Below, one piece after another: positions 23,501-35,500 of a stretch of DNA of 64,000 bases. The stretch's first letter is position 1; each line of letters opens with the position of its first letter. A program made the translations under genes and the position numbers. The stretch is taken from the NCBI RefSeq assembly GCF_027887165.1, contig NC_077228.1, positions 213,822,019-213,886,018 of the forward strand. The letters run 5' to 3'. The DNA comes from Monodelphis domestica (taxonomy: Eukaryota > Chordata > Mammalia > Didelphimorphia > Didelphidae). The notes under the pieces are model-generated. The model searched no databases and was not told the DNA's origin. It saw only the letters and a list, made by a program, of their open reading frames with translations.

Positions 23501-26500
23501 ACCATCGATTGTCCCAACTCATGAGAATTTCTCTACCTCATCTACTTAAAGCAAAACATCTCACAGGGAATGTGGAAGATGTTTCTAATGGGGAATAAAT
23601 GCTCATGGTCATATAGTAAAGGAACAGGAAGAAGAGTGACCTTAGGCTGATCTAAACCAGATAACAAAGAGATATGAGCTACTTCTACTTTCTAGATGTA
23701 TCATCAGCACTTGTCAGAGAATATATGAAGAGGGAAATTAGCATCTTTTCAAAAGACAGAAGGAAACTTAGCTCATACCACATGATAGGAACTAGAACTC
23801 TAATTACACTAATGGAAGAAATAAACGCATGCCCACAACCCAGAGACTTACGCACAGACAAGATGGGCTGCTTCTCTGATCGATCATAGTTTTCCTGGAT
23901 GAGAACATCGTTATCAGAAGCTGAAGAAGAGTCATCATCATCTTCTTCCTAAGCATAAGGGGATGGGGAGGAAATGAAAGAAGATCCAAGAAGGAAAAAA
24001 ATCATTGCTAAGGATCTACTGTCTGCTTATGAAGAGGGGAAGGAAGTAGGGAGGATCACTTCAATTACATGGGGTATCTCAATTCTTCTACATCAAAAAG
24101 AAAGTTATGGTTAAATAAATGTCAGGGCATGTATAGTACAGCTCCCTGCCAAAGGAGGTTCAGATAACAAGAGTAACAGCAACCAACATGTGTACAGCCC
24201 TTTATATATATGTTATCTCACTTGAGCCTTTTACTAACATTGTGAGATATGATACTATTCCTTTTACACAGAGAAAGAAACTAGGGCTCAAAAAAGTTAA
24301 GGGATTTGCCCATGGTCATACAGTTAACAAGAATCAGAGGCACAGTATGAACCTAGATCTTCCTGATTTCATCCACTATCTATTATGCCACACTACCTCC
24401 TATAACTTCATCTATGTTCCTACAAATTGATGGCTGTACCCACAAAGAGGTGAAATGGTAGAGGCAGAGGCAGAGCCTCAAAGCTACTTTAGAATAATCA
24501 CTCTCTTCTCCAGATGCATACACACCTCTGTTAAGCTTAACTTCAGGACTTGGCTGTACAAGTAGTATAAGAACTCTTCATACTTTACATGGGAGAAAAG
24601 TGATAACTGGCTCATAGTGACACATCTGCCTGAAGAACAATGTATACCTTATGGCTTTCCATCCTCTTCCAACGGAGCTGAGCATTGGCTGCTGCCATGG
24701 CTTCCATTACAAAAGTTGTGGTCATGTAACTAGAAGGGAAATCAAATGGTTAAGTGCCAACAACCAACAGAATGGAGAATGGGAGTAGTAGTGCAGAAAG
24801 TAAAATTACTTTAAATGTTATCTAAGTCAATCAGCCTAAAGTTCCTCCTTTTTTTTTAAGAGTCCTTTTCTTAATTATCTTTCTGTAGAATACAGCTGTC
24901 AGTCCTGAGGAAAAGATCCATTACTGTTTAAATGTCAATATATACATTTAATATATACTCCCAGTGGGCTGAAGAAGAAATAAAGCAAGATAAGATGATT
25001 GCTGAGGAAGCAGAATCCATGCCTGGAAAAGAAGCCACAGCTGGGACAATTCAGTTATCCATAAGAACAAAGGGTGCCTGGGAGACAAAACTACAAGGTG
25101 GTTGAGTCATAAAAGGTCCTTCAGTTTCTGGAAAGGATAGAATCAGCTCTCATCTTTCCTAATAAGGAAAAGGACAGGTAATCAACTCTCACCAATGGAA
25201 GGAATACGACATGGATAATAATTGAAAATATTTTGTTGTGTTTTTAACCCCATGTCTTAATTTTTTTAAATAGCAGCTATCTTCCTAGTCAATATCATTA
25301 ATGTTAAAATTAGCAAATATTCCTATCAGATATATTAACAGAAAGGTTGCTAGATTCAGGAGTGTTCTGAAAAGCTAGACTGTGATGAAAATTTTGGCAT
25401 GGGGGAAAAGATATTGTAAGTGTCTTTTTGTTGGAGGGAAGGAGGAAGGGACACATTCTTAAAAGGACAAAAAATTGGGAACCAAAAAGAAAAAAAAACA
25501 TGAAAAAAAAAAGATCCAGAGCTGAAAGGGAAGACTTAGTCCAAACCCTTTTGTTTTATAGATGAGGAAACTTAGGTCCATGGAAGTTAAGTGACTTGTT
25601 CAAGGTCACACAGGTACTGTAAACCTTAAAATTTCTTAGACTTATAAATGTTGGAAATTTCAACATTGGGAAATTTCATACTTGGAAAATTCCCTATTGA
25701 TAGTGGGAACTCTATTGGAATGTGAACCCCATTGGCATGGAAGGTTCCTCCTCCTCCCTTCTTAAGATTACTTTAGGACAGAAACCTTTTGCAGAACAAT
25801 GGAAAGGGCTTTGACCTATGCTTAAGCATAGAACAGGAAGTTCTTTGAGTCATGATTGATTTTAGAATTGATACAATAGAGATACTTGGAATGACAGAAC
25901 CAGGTCTTGGAAAATACAATTTCCACCCCACTCAGTCCTAACAGGATTTAGGAAGGGCTGCAGCAAAGGATCAAGATTTAATTATTTGAGAATATGACCT
26001 TCAACAGACATGTGCAAAGCCACAGACCTCTGGGCGGTCCTGGGTTAAGCTAGAACCACCATTGGCACAGGGAAGACATGGACAGTGATTGGTAGATGTG
26101 AGAACTGAGGGGAGGGAACTGGGATGGTTTCCTTAAAGATAAAGGGGTCTGAGGACTGAGGGGTGGTTGGTTGGAGAGGTTTTGGCTCTGAGAGGTGGTG
26201 CTCTGAGAGCTTGCTCTGAAGGAAGCTGGAGGTGGAGGCCCCTGAGACTGTTTCTCCATTTTGGTCACGTGAGTAATAGGGACTGATCTCCTTTCTTTGC
26301 CCCAGCTATCTAAGGGCTTGGGCCTTTTGGCCCAGCCTAAACAGAAGGGGTATTTAAGCCCTATTCCTTTCTCTCCCTTTTCTCTCTCCCTCTCTATCTC
26401 TAATACCTTTCTTCATCCAGTTTGTAATTAAACTCCATAAAAGGTTGACTGCTGACTTGAGTTTTCATTTAGGAATTACATAGCTGAATTCCTTGGTGAC

Positions 26501-29500
26501 CTTAAATTAATATATATCAGTCTTTTAAAGTGATTTACATGTCACAGTACAAAATATCAAAAGTGGCATTTTAACCCAGGTCTCCCTAACTCCAACGTGA
26601 TGATTATTTCCAGTATTCACTGAAGCAGAGAACAGGAAAAGGTACAAAAGAGGACTGCTTCCTTTCCAGAAACTTCTGTTGTATGATCTAGCCCCTTGCT
26701 AGGAAATAAACATTTACCTAGAAATAATCTGGCACTGAATGCTCTGTTTTATTCAGTAAACAATATTCAAAAATACTGTTTTATTCAGCAACATTAAACC
26801 ATGCTGCCCGTTTATATACACCTTGCTGATGCAGCAGCTTTCAGTAGGTACTGATATAAAGGAGAAAGACTGACTTCTCAGCTAAGTAGCTTTGGAATAA
26901 AGCAGAACAGGAAAATACATGCTCAATCTCCCAAGAATTAAATGAACAACATCATCTCTTTGGGTAATCAGCTCAGAAGCAATCAGAGCCTAGAATTACC
27001 ACTTTAAATCTACTATACTCCATTCCCTGGTTTGGTTTCTGAAAAGGACCCCTTGTTGAAAGCAATTACCTGCTTCACAGTGATCATTTGAAGAGATAAA
27101 ATTTTGTTCCCTCGTTTTAAATAAAATAAATTTCATTTAAAATAGAATTATTTACCAATGCTCCAGAAATACAATTCATTGGTCAGATTCAAACATGAAT
27201 TATGCAAGATGGATGGAATAGTACTTATTTGGAGGCCACTATCTCTCCAGCCCTCATGGTCGACCCCTCCCTCCATAACCATTTTCCATCCAAAAAGCAA
27301 GTTTCATTAAAAGCTTTATAAAGGGTAAGGGGGAACTCATATCACTGTCACACTGGGATAACAACTCCAAGGTCTCTTGGCTCCTAAGACAGTCAACAAA
27401 TAAAATAGGGACAGGTCCTGAAGTTAGCCCAAAAGCAAAACTCTTCAAAGATAAAATCTGAAAAGTTTCTTCTTTGTTTGAAATCTCCTCTCCCTACCTG
27501 GTTGTTAGCATTCTGAACTCTGGCCAAATTAAACAATGCTTGTTTCACAAATTTCATTTTGCTCTCACACCTTCATGCTTTTACATATAAATTCCCTTCA
27601 AGGCACAGCTCAGTCATCACACCCTATTTGTAACCTTCCCTGATCCTTCCTTGGCTATAAGTGATCTCTCCAATTTGCTTATGTGCTTCTGATCTTTTCT
27701 ATATACTTAATCACACTCTACTTAGTATTATAACTACTTGTATTTCTGCTTTTCCTAACTTCACTATAAGTTCTTTTGAAGACAGGACCTCTGTCATATT
27801 ATAGTCTATCTCTACTACCCAGTTCACAGTAGTGTTTAATAAATGTTCAACCTGAATTACTGAAAAATGAACTATTTTATAACAACTCTTTAAGGTCTTT
27901 TATCTGCAACTATCAAACTATGATTTAACTGTCCAACTTTTTCTCCTTTATCAGATTCCTAAGAGATCCCTGGGGCATTCTCCTAAATTCTTAAAAAAGA
28001 AGAAAAGACAGCAGTGAAGCAAGGATGCTCATTGTTACCACTATTATTTAATATTGTACTAGAAATGTAAACTTTAGCAATTAGCGAAGAAAATGAAATT
28101 GAAGGAGTTAAAACAGGTAATGAGGAAATTAAACTATCACTTTTTGCAGATGATATGATTCTATACATAGAGAATCCTAGAGAATTAACTAAAAAAACAA
28201 TTGAAATAATAACTTTAGCAAAGTTGCAGAAAACAAATTCACTTAATATCATCAGAATTTCTATATATTTCCAACAAGTCCAGCAGCAAGAATTAGAAAG
28301 AGAAATTCCATTTAAAAATCACACTACATAATATAAAATACTTGGGAATTTATTTGCCAAGACCAACACAAGAATTATAAGAACACAATTATAAAACACT
28401 TCACACAAATAAAGTTATATCTAAACAATTGGAAAAACATTAATTGCTCAAGGGTAGGCAGAGCTAACATAATAAAAATGCCAATCTTACTGAAATTAAA
28501 TTATTTATTCAGTGCCATACCTATCAAACTACCAAAAAATAGTTTCTAGAACTAAAAAAATAAAATAAAATTCATCTAAAACAACAAAAATCAAAAATAT
28601 CAAGGAAATTAGTGAAAAAAAACGTGAAGGATGGTAGCAAAATACTACCAGATCTTAAATTGTACCATAAAGTAGTAATCCAATCTGGTATTGCCTAAGA
28701 AATAGAATCAATGGACTAGATTAGGGGTAAATAACCTTAGCAATGTAGTGTTTGATAAACCCAAAGATTCCAACTTTGGGGATAAGAACTCACTTTTTTG
28801 ACAAAAACTGATGGGAAAATTAGAAAACAGTATGGCAAAAATTAGGTATAGACCAATATCTCACACTCTATACCAGTGATGGTTAACCTTTAAGAAACAG
28901 TGCCAGGTACTTCCCCACCTTGCCCCAGACTGGGGAGGGAGAAAGTGCTCCCAGTGGATTGCTGGGCAGAGGGGTGAGTGATGAGAGGTGCATGTGGAGA
29001 GGGGGAGGAAACTGACCTAAGCATTCAGCTCTCCTCCAACTATGTGACACACCGTGAGCTAAGTTCCCCTCAAACCCCTCCTCTCCAACCCTACCAGGGG
29101 AATCACCTTCGCCACAGACTCAACAGGCAGTCATCTGTGCCACCCCCTCACATAGCATGTGAGCTACCCCTTTCCCCACCCTTACCCCAGACAAGGGAAA
29201 AAGGAAATGCTCCCACTGGCTGCTGGGGGTGGGTGGGTAGGGTGTAGGGAATACCCTCAGGTGCATGGAGAGGGGAAGGGGAACAGCTCTGCCCCAAGTT
29301 CCTCTGGTTTTCGAGTAATGAACTCCAGCAGGCAACTGCAGGCATGTCCACAGAGTGGGCTCTGTGTGCCCTTTTTGGCACACATGTCATAGGTTTGCCG
29401 ACATGGCCCTATACCAAAATAAAGTCAAAATGGGTATATGATTTATACATAAAGGATGATATTATAAGTAAATGAGGGGAACACAGAATAGTTTACCTGT

Positions 29501-32500
29501 CAGGTCTGTGGAGAAGGGAAAAATTTATGAACAAACAAGATATAGAGATCACTGCAAGATATAAAATGAATAATTTAAACTATATTAAATTTATATGGTT
29601 TTGTACTAGAATAGAGATGAAAGCATATGATTTATCACTTGTTTATTTGAGTGTGTGTTTGGGAGTTTGGGGTTATAAGATTCACCTAAAAAAAGAGTAA
29701 AATGGAAATTTTAAAAAATAAATTCACCTAAAAAAGTTTTTGTACAAACAAAACCAATGTAACCAAGATTAGAAGGGAAAACACAAACTGAAAAAATTTC
29801 ATAACAAATTTATCTGATAAAAGTCTCATTTCCCAAATAAGAGTATTGATTCTAAGGTGGAAGGTAAGGGTTAAAAAAAAATCATATGAAAAAATGTTCT
29901 AAATCCCTCTTGATAAAAGAAATGCAAATTTAAAAAACTTTGTGGTACCACCTCACACCTATCAGATTGGATAAATGTTGGAGAGGATGTGACAAATTTG
30001 GGACACTAATGCATTGCTAGCGGAATTGTGAACTGATCTAATCATTCTGGAGGACAGTTTAGAATTCTGCCCAAGGGGTTATAAAATCATGTATTTGATT
30101 CAGTAATACCACTACTGGGTCTGTGTCCCAAAGAGATTTTTAAAAATGGGAAAGGACCTACTTGTACAAAAATATTTATACCTACTCTTTTTGGGGGTAA
30201 AAATTGGAAATTGAAGAGATGTCCATCAAGTGGGGAATGCCTGAACAAATTGTGGTATATGTTGGTGATGGAATACTATTGTGCTGTAAGGAATGATGAA
30301 CAGGATGATTTCGGAAAGAACTGAAAAGACCTACATGAACTGATGCAGAATGAAATAAGGAGAACTGGCAGAACATGGTACACAGAAACAGCAATACTGT
30401 GGAATGATCAGCTGTGATACTTAGCTACTCTTAGCAATACAATGATCCAGGGACTTATGACAAAGAATGCTATCCACTTCCAGAGAAAGAACTACTGGAG
30501 TTGTAATGCAGATGAAATCATACAATTTTTCACTTGTTTATTTGAGTTTTTGTATGGGGGTTTTGGTTTTATATGATTATTCACTTACAAAAATAAACAA
30601 TATGGAAAATTTTGCATGACAGTATATGTGTAAACCAAATCGAATTACCTGTCAACTCCAAGGAGGGGAGGGAAAGGAGGAAGGAGACAATTTGGATTGT
30701 ATAACTCCAGAAAACTTATGTGGAAATTTGTCATGACATGTAATTGGTTAAAAAAAATAAACAAATAAATTAATTAACAACAACAAAAAAAGGAAAAGAA
30801 TAGAGAACACTTCAATCTCATGAGCTTTCTAGCACCTACCTTCCAATATGAATGGGGTCTTTTACCTAATAGGATCACTTTCTTGATTGTTCTACAGCCT
30901 TTAACATTACTCTTCTCTTTGATATTCTCTTTATTCTCTGATATTCTCTCTAATTTTCTCTAGGGTTTTAATGTACTGCTTTCTCCTGTTTCTTCTCCTA
31001 TCTCTGTAAAGGCCTCTTCTTTGGATCAGGAAGTTGGGTGTTAACCAATTAGGCACCGGATTGAATGCTGGGCCTGGACTATGGAAGATTTGAAATCAAA
31101 TCCAGCCCCAGACACTTATTAGCTATGTGACCTGAGCAAGTCACTTAACTTCTTGCCTGCCTCAGGTTCAAATGTAAAATGGGGATAACAACAACATAAG
31201 ATAATATTTATAATGCATTTAGCACAGTATCTGGCACATGGTAGGCCCTTAATAATGTCTCCTTCCCCCTCCACACTTTCACTGACTATGGGTGTTCCCC
31301 CCAGAGCTATCCTGGCTCTTTTTTCTTCTTCCATTTCATTTGGTGAGTTCATCAGCTCCTATGGATTAAATTATCCTCTTTGCTGATGATTCTCAGATAT
31401 GTTTTTCTAGTTCTAATCTCTCTGCTATCCTTAAGTCTCATATCTCCAACTCCTTATTAGATACCTTAAACTCAACATTTCCAAAACTGAACTCACTTTT
31501 TCTCCTAAATCCTCCCTCTTCTAAGCTTATTTACTACTGGTCCAAGACACCACCATCTCCTAATCACGAAGGCTCAAAACCTAGATGTCATCCTCAACTC
31601 CTCACTCTATCTCCCCCCATATCCAATGTATTGCCAAGTCTTGTTGATTTTATCTTTGAACATCTCTTATATATATACTCTTCTTTCTTCTGACTCTACC
31701 ACCACCCTAGTGCAAATCTTCAGGACCTCATGCCTAGACTATTACAATAGCCTTTATTTGGTCTCTCTGCTTCAAGTCTCTCTAGACTCAAGTCCAGCTT
31801 CCATGTCACAAACCCTCCTCACCACTCAATAAAATCCTGGGGCTCCCTATCACCTCCAGGATCAAATACAAGATTCTGTTTGATTCTGAAAGGTTTTCTA
31901 CCCTTCCAGTCTTAATTACACCTTCCTCCTCTCCACATATGCAATGATTCGGTGCCATTGGCTTTCTTGCTGTTCCTTACACAAAACATTCCATATATCC
32001 AGACTCTATACATTTTCACTGATTATCCCCCAAGACCAGCATGTTCTTCTGCTTCATCCTTGACCCTTGGCCTCCATGAAGTATCAGCTAAAATTCTGTC
32101 TTTTACAAATAGACTTTCCAAGATCCTATGGGTAAAGCTACGACTGATAACTATTCTGAAGTTCCAAGTGGTGGAAAAGGGGAGCCATACAGCTGCTAGA
32201 GCACAATTCCAACATGTTTTCCATGGAACCCATGTGTTCCATGCAACATCAATATATCATCCATCACAAGACCACAATTTCAAAGGTTTCTAGTCATAAA
32301 AGGTTATCTCCACATAACCAAAGAACGTTTGCCTACAAAATCTTCCAGTATACTTGACCTTCACACGGCAAACCTTTTTAGTTCTAAATGATTCAAATTG
32401 TTAAGATTTTTTTTAAAACTGTACTGAGGCAAAGTCTACCTTCCTATAACTTCTGCTGACAGCAACTTCTTCAGCCAAGCACAGTTACCTTTAAAGTCTT

Positions 32501-35500
32501 CTCTTCTTTAGGCTAAATATTCTCACATGCTTCAATGGATCCTTTGATACCATAATTTTGAGGACTCTCACCATAATTCCCACCACTGGGCAAACTCTAG
32601 CTTGTTAAAATTTTTTCTAAAAGGCAAAGCTCTGGACTAACCTCTAGACAGACACAATACTCTAGGCCCTAGTCTAGGATAAGGGGAGAAGGGCAAGAGT
32701 CACCTCTTCACTTTGTGGGATACACTCCTTTTAAGGCAGTCTAAGACAACAATAGCTCAATGATTGCATCATTACACTATTGATTCATACTGAGCTTATA
32801 TTTTAAGAAAATTTAAGAAAAAGAAAATTAATCAGCAAAGAGGCACCTGAGCCAATTCAGAGTATAGCAAAGCAGAGGCATTCCCTCTACATTCTCTCCC
32901 CCATTTCAGTTTAACTATCACTTAGGTTTGCAAAAGGTAAAGATTCAGAGGCAAAGTGAAGCCTGAGACAAAAGCCACCACTCATCCTTGAGGAGAGCCA
33001 AATACCACTACTACTTCCCATTCTTCTATATTCCCCCAATATATAAACCATAAGGTTAAAGTTGAGGAAGAAAGAGGAATTAAAGTTCTAAACTTCATCT
33101 TATGATATATTCCTAAAAATATCTATTCTTTAGGCATTCATAACTCTGCCACAGCTTTCTCCTTCCTGCCTTCCTTGATACTGTTAAATAGCCCATGACT
33201 TTCTTTAATTGTAGGCTTATGCATTTATAAGTTTTTATATATGTATTTTATTTTTTAAACTCCTACCCTCTGTCTTAGAACCAATATTAAGAACTGATTC
33301 CAAGGCAGAAGAGTAGTAAAGGCTAGGTAATTAGGGTGAAGCAACTTGTTGCTGGTCATATAGCTAAGAAGTGTCTGAGGCCAGGTTTGACTCCAGGTCT
33401 GGCCTTCTATCTACTGTTCTATCTAGTTGCCCTTTATCAAAGTATTTTAAGCCCTAATGTGTTCCTTGGTCACCTTAACTTGGGAAAGGTTGCCCTGAGG
33501 ATTAAGGGATAGCATTTCTTTTAGGCATGAATCACAGTAAGGTTAATTCTTGATTGTGTATTTATCTGGAAAAGATTGAAAGCAAATGATACATCTCATG
33601 CTGGCATCCCCATCACTGCAAGTGCTCCCAGTGCTTTCCCCCAGTGTCAAGTAGCATCTTCTCAAGAGATGAAAACAGACTTTAATATCAGCCTAAAAGT
33701 AAAAAGTTGGAGGAATGGTAGATCTAGTAGTAGGAAAAAAACAACATGAAGCTTAACATTCATCATATCTGCACTCCTTGCTCTTAGCACATATAACTAA
33801 AATCTGATTATATATATACTTTGATTTAGACACATTTGAGGTCATGCCTTCTCCAAGATTTCTAGTACAGCAATTCAAGGTAACCTGTGAGTATCATGCA
33901 ACTTTCAGCTTCAGAGTTAAAACACACTCAGAATCATAAGGACAGACATATAGCCACATCTTACCTCATAAAGCCTAGGAAGAGGAGAAGAACTAGGCTG
34001 ACAAGCCAACCAGCAGTAGCAAAAGCCTTGGGCATAGTGAGGGCACCAGTGCCCACAATCAGGTTGAACATGTACACCAGTCCCACCTGTAATCAGCAGA
34101 AAAGTGGCATTAAGGTTATGGTATTGATTCTCACATGCAATGTCTCCAAGGGTGGAGAAACAAATCTCTAATACTACTGCAAAATCTGTGTAGAAGGAAC
34201 TTGTCTTGAAACCAGAGTCCTGCAGGAAACTTGCCCTATATTCAGTCAGTTATTAAGTCCTATCTTTTTTTTTCTTCATGGCCATACTTTCCTTTTTATT
34301 ATACCCACTATAACCAGGGTAGCTAAGTGGCTCAGTGGCTAAAGAGCCAGGCCTAGAGACAGGAGGTCCTGGGTTTAAATCTGGCCTCAGATACTTCCTA
34401 GCTGTGTGACCCTGGACAAGTCACTTAACCCCAATTTCCTAGCCCTTACTGCTCTTCTGCCTTGAAACTGATACTTAGTATCAATTGTAAGATCAAAAGA
34501 AAGGGTTTCAAAAAAGCCCAAATGAACTACTATAACCCTGGTCTAAATTCTAATCAGCTCATGCCTGGATTATTCCATCAGCCTATTTGCCTCCAGTTTC
34601 GTCCCTACTCCAATTTATTCTATCACAAGTGTTGGAATACTGATTATATAGTTTTACTTGTGAATGAGCACCCCAGGAGCTACTCACTAACTGCACAGAT
34701 AATATGAGATTCATAATTGAACCCAGCCTAAGGAAGGGCATTTCCAGTATTCTGAAAAAAAAAATTTATAATTTCTTCCCTTTCTGGAATATTTTCTTTG
34801 TCAAAACAACTGGCTTTTCCTTTTCCCAGCAAACTCCAAGGGCAATAAATTGAAATTGAACTTCTAGAATGTCATTTATAGTTGCAAGTATTCAAGGTTC
34901 TTGCTTGATGAATACTAAAAGAACTCATGAAAATGCTAACAATTGTATTTCAATGGTAAATAAATCACATTTGTACCCAAAGCTAACACAACAGAAACTC
35001 TGGGCAGAGTTGAAAAACAAGGCATAGAATAAGGCACCCTACAGTGAGTTAAAATCACAAGAGTATCCAGAAAGAAGACCTTACCACCTTCCAAGAAAAT
35101 GCATTCTACATTTATCTAGGTGACAATGTGAATTTATCTCCAAGATGATTCTAGTTAAATAACTTATTCAGCTAGTTAAAAGGGTTGGCCTGGAAATGTA
35201 ATCACAACCACCCAGAGAAAACGAACTGAATATCTTAGAAGGAATTAACATAGGCATTAGTCAATTCATTTGAAGTGCTGGCTCTACCAATGCCACCTAA
35301 AACTAATACCCTCTAAATGTGCTCCAGTGCCCCTCATACCATCTAAGACAAAAGTTGTACAACAAATTCAGTTAACTACAGACCTAAGTCTGTAAGGCTG
35401 AAAAAGACCAAGAAATAAGCAAAATGTTGTTATTTACTAAAAATCTTAGCATACAGTTTGCCAAGGGCTGGTATATATGGTATTATCATATACAATACAG

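Noticed and set aside
25590-26560. Apparent ~25-bp repeat (aagtga...gtcaca..gtac) on both sides of the LTR fossil
   Set aside because: It is too long for a retroviral target duplication and both sides are old MIR sequence. Overlapping MIR copies or chance MIR similarity is a simpler explanation.
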